A DNA stretch of 64,000 nucleotides from Clostridiales bacterium (GTDB taxonomy: Bacteria; Bacillota; Desulfotomaculia; Desulfotomaculales; VENG01): assembly GCA_016278505.1 (NCBI GenBank), contig JADQBQ010000036.1, positions 1 to 64,000 on the forward strand, in the 5' to 3' direction. The notes under the pieces are model-generated. The model made no database searches. It saw nothing but the letters and a program-made list of their open reading frames with translations, and was not told the origin of the DNA. A program made the translations under genes and the position numbers. Below are positions 8,269 through 17,446 of this stretch, piece by piece (position 1 is the first letter of the stretch; each line of letters begins with the position of its first letter).

Positions 8269-10638
8269 CTACACCCTCCGCCTCTGCACATATCCCGCAA
8301 TCAATTCCGCATACCTCCGCTCAGCCCCCAGCGCAATCAGGTCATCCACACTTTTACCTATTAAGTCCCCTAAATTGGCTATGCCCCCCTCCTCTAACCG
8401 GCGAATGGTCCCTTCGCCCGGATAGCGCTTAGCATTTGGGTAAACCCTTTTTATTCCCCGCACCAGCTGCCCTAAAGAAGATCTGAAACGCAAATTAGGT
8501 AACAGCCCAAAGGCCTGCCGGGATAGTCTTTTAAATGCCCTGTCAGCCTGTTTTGTTTCTTCCGGAGAAACTTCACAAATTTCCTTAAGGTGATAATAAA
8601 AACTCCGCACCTCAAAAATCTCCTCCAGGCCAAAAAGTAACCACAGGGCAGTGTCACGAATTCTTTCTTCCAGCTCTTCTACGTTAACCCTGTACCTGGA
8701 CTGCATGTCTCTAGGGGGAATACCTTTGGAGAGATCATATACGAACATAGCAAGGTGCGCACGCCGGTATGCCAATTTACGTGCATCAGTGTCCTTTAGG
8801 CTTATGTCCACGCGGGCCGATCCCATTAAGGCCGCAGCATCACCGGCTATCCACTGCCTGTATAAGTAGGACTTTTCACTAAGGGGCAGCCCCTCCATAT
8901 AGCTTGCCACCTTAGTTTCCAGCGGTTTGCTGTACCTCGCTATGGGCCTTAATTCTGTGCTGGTCAAACAAAGTATTATAAGCAGGTCTATCGGGCTCAT
9001 CTGGTTCAAGTGCCCCCCGTCGGGAGCATCTTGTAGTAAGTCCCTGACTAACTGGCCTATATTTGCCGACAGTATCGTGGGCAAATGACAGCGGGCAGCA
9101 GTTTGACCAAGGCGTGTTAAGCCGTATTCTTGTGTGCCCTCGTCAAAGAAAGCTAACTTCCACTGACGTAGACGGTATAATAAGTCCTCTAATTGACCTA
9201 AAAATTTTTGACCACCCCACGACAGCATCAGAAATTCTTCCAAGTTCCTAGGGGAAATTGGGCCCATCCTATTAAGAATGCCTAAGAGCTGACTACCCAC
9301 ACGGTCTATATAATAAAGGTTATCTTCTTTCTTACCATAATAGCCTTCACGCTCAGGCGGTATGAGCTGGGAGTTTATTTTAGGATAGATGTCTTCCTTA
9401 AGCCCGGACTCCAGCTCACCAAAACTGATCTTGTCGCTAGGGCGGTGATAAATAATGCCGACTCCCCTAACGTCTCCCCTTCCTGCCCGGCCAATCATTT
9501 GGGAGAGCTCGCCGAGGTCTAAATTGCGAACCCCAGGATAGGTAATATCCCTAACAATGACATGTGTGGTAGGTAAGTTTATTCCCATTGCCAGCGCTGT
9601 TGTAGAGACTACCACCCGGACATTTCCCTCCAAAAGTTCCTGCCGAACTGCCATCCTAGAGCCAGATGACATGCCTGCATGGTACCAGGCGGCCCCCGCA
9701 CCCATGACTTCCTTTAGGTCTCCTTTTTTAACCCTTCTATCTATCATGGCAGATGCCAGTGAATAGGCAAGGCTTTCCGCCCATTTAGTTTGGTAAACAA
9801 AGATAAGTACACTGGCGCTATTATCTTCTAATATACTCTTAACCTCAGACACCAGGGTGTCACTGATTTCATCTTTATCTTCCAGGCCATAAAGCCACTT
9901 TTCCAGCTGTGGGTACCTTGGCATGTTTCCGACTATCATACACGGCTCCAGCCACTGTGATAATTCGGTAGGGTTTGAGATCGTTGCCGAAAGCAGGACT
10001 ACTTGGGGAGTATAGCTTAACGTGCGCAGAAAAGTGATTAGTAGCTCCAGGGCTGCCCCCCGGTGGCTATCTCCCAGCAGGTGCGCCTCATCAATGCACA
10101 CCAGGGAAACATCACTAAACCACTCCCTGTATTCCCTAACCCGGGAAATAGCATCTAGCCGCTCCGGGGTGGCAACCACAATCTCACCAGCGGAATTCTT
10201 ATCATGCCTGGGCCGGTCCGCGATAAACTCGCCATGTAGCCGATAGTCTCCCGTAGTAATGGACACTTTAACCTCTGGGCCATCATGCCTTGCCACTAGC
10301 TGACTTAGTAGCTTGAGCTCCTCCACCTTTTCCTGTGCTAGTGCCCGCAGAGGCTCTATTATAATACCCCTTTTTCCCTTAAATGCCTCTTTGAAGGCCA
10401 GCATATATGCAAGCAAGCTTTTTCCGCTATTAGTTGGTGTTGCTAAAATCACGTTGGCCCGGGCACTTAGTATGTCGCTGCCAAAAACAGCATCTTCCTG
10501 TGCCGGCCTGAGGCTAACGTCGGCCCCATAAAAAGATATAAGCGCTGACTTTAGACAACCTTCAGCGGGCAAGTCGGAAATTTTATGTGTGTGAGGCAGC
10601 TCTTTTTCTCCAGATAGGCCACAAAATATCTTTTCCAT
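8269..10638 (-). CDS. Ski2/Hel308-like DEAD/DEAH-box helicase
   Basis: Walker A ATPTNSGKS, DEAH (VCIDEAHLLGD), SATISNPTELSQWL, QMIGRAGRGD; C-terminal helix-hairpin-helix-like region. Confidence 0.9.
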   Translation of the reverse strand: MEKIFCGLSGEKELPHTHKISDLPAEGCLKSALISFYGADVSLRPAQEDAVFGSDILSARANVILATPTNSGKSLLAYMLAFKEAFKGKRGIIIEPLRALAQEKVEELKLLSQLVARHDGPEVKVSITTGDYRLHGEFIADRPRHDKNSAGEIVVATPERLDAISRVREYREWFSDVSLVCIDEAHLLGDSHRGAALELLITFLRTLSYTPQVVLLSATISNPTELSQWLEPCMIVGNMPRYPQLEKWLYGLEDKDEISDTLVSEVKSILEDNSASVLIFVYQTKWAESLAYSLASAMIDRRVKKGDLKEVMGAGAAWYHAGMSSGSRMAVRQELLEGNVRVVVSTTALAMGINLPTTHVIVRDITYPGVRNLDLGELSQMIGRAGRGDVRGVGIIYHRPSDKISFGELESGLKEDIYPKINSQLIPPEREGYYGKKEDNLYYIDRVGSQLLGILNRMGPISPRNLEEFLMLSWGGQKFLGQLEDLLYRLRQWKLAFFDEGTQEYGLTRLGQTAARCHLPTILSANIGQLVRDLLQDAPDGGHLNQMSPIDLLIILCLTSTELRPIARYSKPLETKVASYMEGLPLSEKSYLYRQWIAGDAAALMGSARVDISLKDTDARKLAYRRAHLAMFVYDLSKGIPPRDMQSRYRVNVEELEERIRDTALWLLFGLEEIFEVRSFYYHLKEICEVSPEETKQADRAFKRLSRQAFGLLPNLRFRSSLGQLVRGIKRVYPNAKRYPGEGTIRRLEEGGIANLGDLIGKSVDDLIALGAERRYAELIAGYVQRRRV

Positions 10639-10648
10639 TTACATTCCC

Positions 10649-11218
10649 TCAGCTCAATAATTTTTTTAAGGCCGGATATAACTTCGCAAACTCATCCGTG
10701 GGCATCTCATCTATTAACATTTGGCACTCCCTTTTTCTTTGGCCCGCCCCAGCAGGCTTAAGCTCCAGGAAAAGGGGTGCCTGTGTTAAATCTTCTTCTT
10801 CGCTGAGCCCAAAGTATTCACTTATCTTTTTCAAATTACTTTTTTCAGGCATTTGCCCCCGCTTAACCCAATTGTTCACTGTGGTTGGGTCAATTTTAGC
10901 CCGCCTTGCAAATTCGGCCTTTCCCCTAGGAATAAGACTAAAAAGGTAAGAGATGTTTTCCCTTAAAAAATTTATACCATAGTTATCTAATAAATCGCCA
11001 TGATATATTTCGGCAACTTCGAAATAAAATGCAGACGCTATTTGAGTTATTTCTTTATTGGAGGGCACATCTTTTTTTAATAAAAAGGTTGTTATCCTTT
11101 CCTGTGGCACCCCCGCCCGGCGGGAAAAAATATCAAGCGCCTTTTCCCTCGACATATTGTAATCTCTTTCTTTACATGCCCACAGTAAAACATGTAGATT
11201 CTGCAACAATTTGTCCAT
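10649..11218 (-). CDS. Helix-turn-helix (XRE-like) transcriptional regulator
   Basis: FARRAKIDPTTVNNWVKRGQMPEKSNLKKISEYFGL is a Cro/CI-like HTH; lies between divergent helicase genes. Confidence 0.7.
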   Translation of the reverse strand: MDKLLQNLHVLLWACKERDYNMSREKALDIFSRRAGVPQERITTFLLKKDVPSNKEITQIASAFYFEVAEIYHGDLLDNYGINFLRENISYLFSLIPRGKAEFARRAKIDPTTVNNWVKRGQMPEKSNLKKISEYFGLSEEEDLTQAPLFLELKPAGAGQRKRECQMLIDEMPTDEFAKLYPALKKLLS

Positions 11219-11330
11219 AATTTTACCTCACACTGTCATAAAAAGGTTAGACCTGGCCCCTAATACATACTATAATATTGCATAAGTAGGTATTTAGGCA
11301 AACAAATACATCGTTTAAACGCATAATTGT

Positions 11331-13820
11331 TTGCATCAGGGGAGTCATCACATGTTAGCAAAAAATCTGTTTCCACCCCAGCAGGAAGTTATGAAATACG
11401 GCTTTTTAGAAACCGGCTTTCACTGCCTATTAAATATGGCCACCGGGTCAGGCAAAACATTCCTTGCTGAGTATGCCATGGAAAGATGTCTTGAGCGGGG
11501 ATTCCGTGCCATATACCTAACACCTTTAAAGGCTATTGCCGATGAAAAGTTTGAGGCCTGGAAAGACCAGTTTCCTGGAACTAATATAGGCCTTTTTACA
11601 GGCGACGTTATCAGCGGGAAATCACGCAAAATGCCCTGTAGCTATAAGTCTGCACAGATATACATAATGACACCGGAGCGACTCGATATGTGCCTGCGCA
11701 ACTGGCGCACCCACTGGCGGTGGATTCCGGAGATTGACTTGCTGGTGGTAGATGAATTGCACCTGCTAAATGACCCCGGACGCGGCCCGCGGCTAGAGGG
11801 GGCCGTAACTAGACTGGTTCGGCTAAATCCCTTTGCCCGGATATTAGGGCTATCAGCCACCATGTCCAATGTAAGCCAGCTATCCGACTGGCTGCAGGGG
11901 GTACACTTTTCATCCAAGTGGAGGCAAGTGCCACTGGCAAAAAGGGTTTTACGATTTTCTAAGGTGCAAGAAAAACTCCCCTTACTAATCAATGAGGTGA
12001 CTTCCTGCGCAAAGGGAGGGGGAAGATCACTAGTTTTTGCCAACAGCCGGTCCCGGGCCCAGTCCCTTGCCCAGGCCCTCAGGGAAAGCGGGCTAAGGGC
12101 ACTGCACCACCATGCCGGCCTCAAACATGAAGACAGGAAAAAGGTAGAGCATGCCTTTCGGTCAGGTGAAATAGAGGTTCTGGTGGCAACTTCTACGCTG
12201 GAAATGGGAATAAACCTCCCTGCCCGGCAGGTGATTATATTCGACTCATATTCCTTTGACGGCACCGGGTTCTCCCCCCTGCCAGTATGGAGCTTTATGC
12301 AGCGGGCCGGCAGGGCCGGCCGCCCAGGATTAGACCCGGAGGGAGAGGTAGTTCTTTTCCTGCCCAAGTGGGCCGGGAAGGCAGACCAATATATTAATGA
12401 AGACTGTGAGCCTGTATCGTCACAGCTGACATCCTCCCGGGCAATGGCCGAGCAAATTTTAATAGAGCTATTTGCCGGATACTCCAAAACCAGAGAGCAC
12501 CTACAGCACGGCTTTTTACCATTAACGCTTTACCAGCACCAGCACCCCGGGGCTAATATAACAAAGATTACAAACATCTTGGTCAGAACGGACATGGTAA
12601 AAATAAAATATAAAGAAGATAGCAAGGGTAACGAATTTAGAACCTTAAAGCCCACTAGGCTGGGGCGGCTTGCTGTTAGACTCATGTTCTTACCATCATC
12701 AGTTAAGCTAATCAAAGACCTGTATGTGAAAATTGAAAGCCCATACTTTTTTGACCTATTATTGATAGCATCATTAACTCAGGACTGCAGCCCAGCACTG
12801 CCGTCCAACTATGAGGACTTAGATTATCTAATGGACATTATCCAGCCGGCGCCAGGCCGGCTATTGGAATTATCCCTTCAGAACTTGCAAAGGGCCAGTG
12901 ATGAGTGCCCCTCTTCCCTTCGGGTTTTGGCTGCAGTAAAAATGGCAGCCATCTGCTATGCATTAACAAACAATATGGACAAAGAAGTCCTGGCCAGAAC
13001 TTTTGACATTTATGCAGCTGACATAGATGCGCTAAAGGATAGTGTAGTTAGGCTTTTAGATGGTATGTCTGCTATTCTTCAGGCCATTGACGAAGAAGAG
13101 TCAAATACTATTGATGATGCTGAAACAAATACCAGCCTTAATTCCCCCGGGCAATTATGTAGAAGAATTTCGGCAATGCTTTACTACGAGATTGACAATC
13201 AGGGTGTAAACTTAACCTACATCCCCGGCGTTGGTGGTAAAATTGCCAGGCAGCTAATTGGGTGTGAGTATGACACTATTGAAAAGATATCTACGCTAAA
13301 GCCGAAAGATTTAACTAAGGTTCAGGGTATAGGGCAAAAGCTGGCTAAAAAGATAATCGCCGGTGCAAAAGAAGTAGCGGAAAACGAAAAAATATTTTTC
13401 TACACCGAAGAAAACCATAAGCCCACCAATATAAAAGCGAAAGAAATAAAAACTGATATCTGCCCCTACCGGCTTAGAAGGTCTATGGAGTTAAGAATAC
13501 GGGGTCATGAGGGGAAGTTTTTCTTTGTAACAGGTGGTAGAGAGGACCATGTCGTTAGCAGATCCACCGAAAGTTTTAGTTGTGACTGCAAAGATTTCGA
13601 AAGCAGACAGCAGGACTGCAAACATATTCTGGCCGTTAAGTACTTTTTAAAGGACCGGCACGTTTGTACTATGATCAAAAAAATTAAGGAAGATAAAAGC
13701 CATTCTCTTAGGTCTGCCCTGCCCAGCCTTTGGTTTTCCACATCTGGTAGAACTGCGGGCTATAAGGTCAATTCCGACAAAGTCAATGTTGGCACCCAAA
13801 GGGTCCGGGCCCAGACCTAG
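11331..13820 (+). CDS. Ski2-like DEAD/DEAH-box helicase with C-terminal HhH and SWIM zinc finger
   Basis: ATGSGKTFLAEYAME, VVDELHLLND, LSATMSNVSQLSDWLQ, MQRAGRAGRPG; FSCDCKDFESRQQDCKHILAVKYFL = SWIM CxC...CxH. Confidence 0.9.
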   Translation: MHQGSHHMLAKNLFPPQQEVMKYGFLETGFHCLLNMATGSGKTFLAEYAMERCLERGFRAIYLTPLKAIADEKFEAWKDQFPGTNIGLFTGDVISGKSRKMPCSYKSAQIYIMTPERLDMCLRNWRTHWRWIPEIDLLVVDELHLLNDPGRGPRLEGAVTRLVRLNPFARILGLSATMSNVSQLSDWLQGVHFSSKWRQVPLAKRVLRFSKVQEKLPLLINEVTSCAKGGGRSLVFANSRSRAQSLAQALRESGLRALHHHAGLKHEDRKKVEHAFRSGEIEVLVATSTLEMGINLPARQVIIFDSYSFDGTGFSPLPVWSFMQRAGRAGRPGLDPEGEVVLFLPKWAGKADQYINEDCEPVSSQLTSSRAMAEQILIELFAGYSKTREHLQHGFLPLTLYQHQHPGANITKITNILVRTDMVKIKYKEDSKGNEFRTLKPTRLGRLAVRLMFLPSSVKLIKDLYVKIESPYFFDLLLIASLTQDCSPALPSNYEDLDYLMDIIQPAPGRLLELSLQNLQRASDECPSSLRVLAAVKMAAICYALTNNMDKEVLARTFDIYAADIDALKDSVVRLLDGMSAILQAIDEEESNTIDDAETNTSLNSPGQLCRRISAMLYYEIDNQGVNLTYIPGVGGKIARQLIGCEYDTIEKISTLKPKDLTKVQGIGQKLAKKIIAGAKEVAENEKIFFYTEENHKPTNIKAKEIKTDICPYRLRRSMELRIRGHEGKFFFVTGGREDHVVSRSTESFSCDCKDFESRQQDCKHILAVKYFLKDRHVCTMIKKIKEDKSHSLRSALPSLWFSTSGRTAGYKVNSDKVNVGTQRVRAQT

Positions 13821-13866
13821 CATAAAAATAATTTCACGTAAGAATAAAGAAAAGGGGGTAGGCGCT

Positions 13867-14742
13867 ATGTCTAAATATACCTACCAGGAAATAAACGGGC
13901 GCCGCCAGGGAGTTATTCAAACAGCCCGGGGGTCGATTCACACGCCAACATTTTTCCCAGTTACCACCTTTGGTGAAAAATACCCACTAGACCAGCTTGT
14001 CCAGCCATACTTAAAGCGACTTTCCCAGTGCATAATGGTAAGCTACCACTATGCACAGAAAATGAAAGAGCGGCCAGACATGCCTATGTTTATTGACTCC
14101 GGCGGCTTTGCCAGCCTTTTCGAAAGAGTACAAATAGCAGAGCACAAAGACTGTGCCAGCATCAAAACTAAAGACGGGGAAGAGATACACCCGCTGCAGG
14201 TAATAGAATTTCAGGAAGAGCACGCAGATTTGGCTGCTACCCTGGACTTTATTATTACCCCCCGCATGGATAAGGCTGAGGCCCGGCGCAGGCAGAAATT
14301 AACTATTAAAAATGCCTTCTATGCCCTAAAGCAAAAACGCTCTAAATCGCTGTTTTTATATGCCTCCCTACAGTGCTGGGACGAGAAGTCAGCCCGGGAG
14401 TGTGCCCGTGAATATGCCCGTGCTGGATTTGACGGTATTGCTATAGGTGGATTAGTTCCTAGGGCACGGGATGGAGAGTTTATTAAACAAATTGTTAGTA
14501 CTGTCCGAGAGGAGGTATCAGACTTAGCAGTTCACACCTTTGGTTTGGGTAACCCGAATGTGCTTAAGACTTTATGGAATCTAAAAACAGATTCCTCTGA
14601 TTCAAGTTCTTATATAAGAAAATCCATAGGGACAACTCACCTTGAGAAACCTCTTCCATTTTGGAATCGGCAACTAAATAGTCCTCATGCAGATCTCATT
14701 TCAGTTATAAGTAACCTTTGGCACTTAAATTATATGTATTGA
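13867..14742 (+). CDS. Divergent tRNA-guanine transglycosylase-fold paralog lacking the usual zinc site
   Basis: GVIQTARGSIHTPTFFPVTTFG (TGT N-terminus), FIDSGGFASLF (DSGGF motif), GFDGIAIGGLVPRARDG; no CxCxxC near the C-terminus. Confidence 0.8.
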   Translation: MSKYTYQEINGRRQGVIQTARGSIHTPTFFPVTTFGEKYPLDQLVQPYLKRLSQCIMVSYHYAQKMKERPDMPMFIDSGGFASLFERVQIAEHKDCASIKTKDGEEIHPLQVIEFQEEHADLAATLDFIITPRMDKAEARRRQKLTIKNAFYALKQKRSKSLFLYASLQCWDEKSARECAREYARAGFDGIAIGGLVPRARDGEFIKQIVSTVREEVSDLAVHTFGLGNPNVLKTLWNLKTDSSDSSSYIRKSIGTTHLEKPLPFWNRQLNSPHADLISVISNLWHLNYMY

Positions 14743-14780
14743 AAAGCAAACAAATGACTCTAATTGGCCGCTCTGAAAAC

Positions 14781-17174
14781 CTACCACTCAAACTTAACTT
14801 TCAATACCATATCATAAGTTACTTCTGGAACTGTATAAACGTCTCTCATTTTCTCTAAGATAGATTCCCTATTAAGAAGTATCACCTCAATTCCTGCTTT
14901 TTTCTTTGCTTTTTTAATGTCTCTATCAGCACCTGAAGTAAAATTGCTTGTTGCAGCAAAAACACCAAATTTAACACCTTCACGACTTAGAGTGCCCATG
15001 AAATCACGTATATCTCTAATAGGTATATTTTTTGAATACTTTTTACATTGCACTAGCCATCTTTCTCCATCCTTGGATATATCTAACATATCTATATCAA
15101 TGCCACCGTCGCCAGTAACTGGTGTTAGTTTTCCAGAAAACCCTTGCTGACTATAACAATGCAACATTAATTTTTCAAACTCAGTTTCATTTAGACTATC
15201 CAGAAATTTGCGCCTATCAAAATCGGTTAAAAGCTTACTGGATACTTTTTTAATTATAGGGTGCACGGTCTTTTTTGTCCTGTTTTCCGCAGCAACCGCA
15301 TTAACCCTTTCTATTAAAGGTGAAATATCTTCAGGAACCAACGTTTTTATTTCATCTATCAACTTAGGAATTTCATCTACGTAAAACACATTGTTAAACC
15401 CAAAACGCAACAACTCCTGAATATCCTTATCGGACCACTTTCCATCAAGTATCATATATGCATTGATGTTTCTTTTTTCAAAAACCTGAGATTTAGAGTT
15501 CCATGTATTAATATGCATAGCTATTCTGCCAGAAAACTCCTTACATTTATCTCTTGGGTTTTTATTTGGTGATTGCCACAATACAATTGCTGGAGGATGA
15601 GTCTGAATTTCAACAACCTCCGAAGTTGCACCAACATTTGCATTAGAGTATTCTTTGAGACAACTTGGATAGGCAGGAATATCTATATATGAAATGCCTT
15701 CCTTGTTCAACTCTTTTTTAAAAAGAATACCAATAGGATCATATAATCTGTATGGTATTAGTTTATTCTCAATATATGTGTCAATATAACCTTGCTGTAT
15801 TTGCTGCATTAATTCGGGCAACTTTTCTTTCTTAATAGTTTTTAATTTAGCAGCAAAAACAGTGCCTATGGCATCTAAAATACTTTTATCCAGATCTTTT
15901 TCAAGGTTAACCCAAGGGGTAATTACTGTACCCCCGATAGTGCCAATCTCATAGGAATACCCAGTATCTCTTCCTAATAAAGCCAAACCGTAGGATTGTT
16001 TTGTTTTACCCATTGCTTTAATCAATTCCATCATATAGGTAAACACCCATAAAGTTTTAGACTTCCCATTTGTTACATGCGCACTTAACATTCCCAAAGG
16101 ATCTTTCTGACAATCCCGAAGTGCATTAATCATTCCTTCAGGTTTAACCAAGGTTTCGTAATTTTCATAAATGTATTGATAGAAATTCTTCACATTTCCT
16201 ACCTGCCTAATCGGATCAATATAAAGTTTGGTCATCCTAGCAAGAATGGATTCGCCTTTTTTTGTTTTTTCCGCATCAATAGCGTTGATCAAACCTTCTA
16301 TTTCTGACTTAGACATAATATCAAACAATCGTATAATATCGGGATCCTTAACGCTAAAACCGCCAATCGTATGGCATACCAATTCCAAAACTTCAAGGTA
16401 CTCTGGGAGATTTTTTATTTTTTGTCCACTTTGAAGGTAATTATAGACCTTTCGTCTACAATCCTCATCGAAGATCAAAAACTTAGCCAAGCCGCGTTTT
16501 AAGGAGGTTATACGGGATTTTTTTTCATCTATTTGCCTATTATGGTACTCTTTAATCAAAGGCCATAAAGTGTTTTGACTGTAATGATTTTTACTTAAGC
16601 ATTTTTGTACGTCAATTTTAAATTTATTAAATAAAATTGCCAAATGCGGATCATAATTAAGGGAGTCACTATTTAATGAGTCTTCTAAACTTTTGCAACT
16701 TGCCTCATCACCAAGTCCCATCATTTTAACTTTAGTATAGTTATAGCATACCTTTATTAATTCATGTCCATAATTCTTATCTTCAACTATCAACTGACCA
16801 TCGAACAATCCCCCAAGAATCTTAGATAGATTTTTTTTAATAGAATGATCAAAAATTATATTATAAATATTAATCCTATTTGGAGCATTAGATTTAGTAT
16901 CAATAACTTCCCGGACCATACGCCAAAATTGTGTTTCAGAGTTTTTCCCTGATGTAATATGTTTTAAACTAATGATTTTGTTTGGTTCAGTCTCACTAAG
17001 ACCAATTACTACATCAACATCAACAGACACACCATCAGGCTTGTGGCTAACTGGCCAAAAAACCTGGTCTTCTGGAACACCAGAAGACATTAATGCGAGT
17101 TTTGTTAATCCTTCTTGGAACTTATAAACCTGTTTTGAAATATCCTGACCACTAGACATTGGGGCCTCCAACAT
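14781..17174 (-). CDS. Large protein with C-terminal Mrr-type restriction endonuclease domain
   Basis: C-term FEKLMLHCYSQQGFSGKLTPVTGDGGIDIDMLDISKDGERWLVQCKKYSKNIPIRDIRDFMG: GDGGIDI...QCKKY Mrr catalytic core. Confidence 0.85.
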   Translation of the reverse strand: MLEAPMSSGQDISKQVYKFQEGLTKLALMSSGVPEDQVFWPVSHKPDGVSVDVDVVIGLSETEPNKIISLKHITSGKNSETQFWRMVREVIDTKSNAPNRINIYNIIFDHSIKKNLSKILGGLFDGQLIVEDKNYGHELIKVCYNYTKVKMMGLGDEASCKSLEDSLNSDSLNYDPHLAILFNKFKIDVQKCLSKNHYSQNTLWPLIKEYHNRQIDEKKSRITSLKRGLAKFLIFDEDCRRKVYNYLQSGQKIKNLPEYLEVLELVCHTIGGFSVKDPDIIRLFDIMSKSEIEGLINAIDAEKTKKGESILARMTKLYIDPIRQVGNVKNFYQYIYENYETLVKPEGMINALRDCQKDPLGMLSAHVTNGKSKTLWVFTYMMELIKAMGKTKQSYGLALLGRDTGYSYEIGTIGGTVITPWVNLEKDLDKSILDAIGTVFAAKLKTIKKEKLPELMQQIQQGYIDTYIENKLIPYRLYDPIGILFKKELNKEGISYIDIPAYPSCLKEYSNANVGATSEVVEIQTHPPAIVLWQSPNKNPRDKCKEFSGRIAMHINTWNSKSQVFEKRNINAYMILDGKWSDKDIQELLRFGFNNVFYVDEIPKLIDEIKTLVPEDISPLIERVNAVAAENRTKKTVHPIIKKVSSKLLTDFDRRKFLDSLNETEFEKLMLHCYSQQGFSGKLTPVTGDGGIDIDMLDISKDGERWLVQCKKYSKNIPIRDIRDFMGTLSREGVKFGVFAATSNFTSGADRDIKKAKKKAGIEVILLNRESILEKMRDVYTVPEVTYDMVLKVKFEW

Positions 17175-17446
17175 TTTTTTGTTTTTAAACTTTGTAATCC
17201 AAAATTTATTTCAACCTTAAAACCAATAACTTACCCTACTTTAAAAGGAAAAATAAAATCTGATTAATCCCATATATCGGTTATTCCGACTTTAGTATAC
17301 ATCTTTCCAGTTCAACTACTCTTTGAGCTTATTTATAACTAAAAATAAAATATCCTTTAAAATATTAGATAAAAACTTTTAATGTCTTTGTGTTCATCCC
17401 TATAAACATAGCCGACTGTAACCCCTTTCAATGTCAATTCGATACC

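Noticed and set aside
11642-12487. 281-aa minus-strand ORF
   Set aside because: Entirely antisense to the SWIM helicase; composition is of a shadow frame
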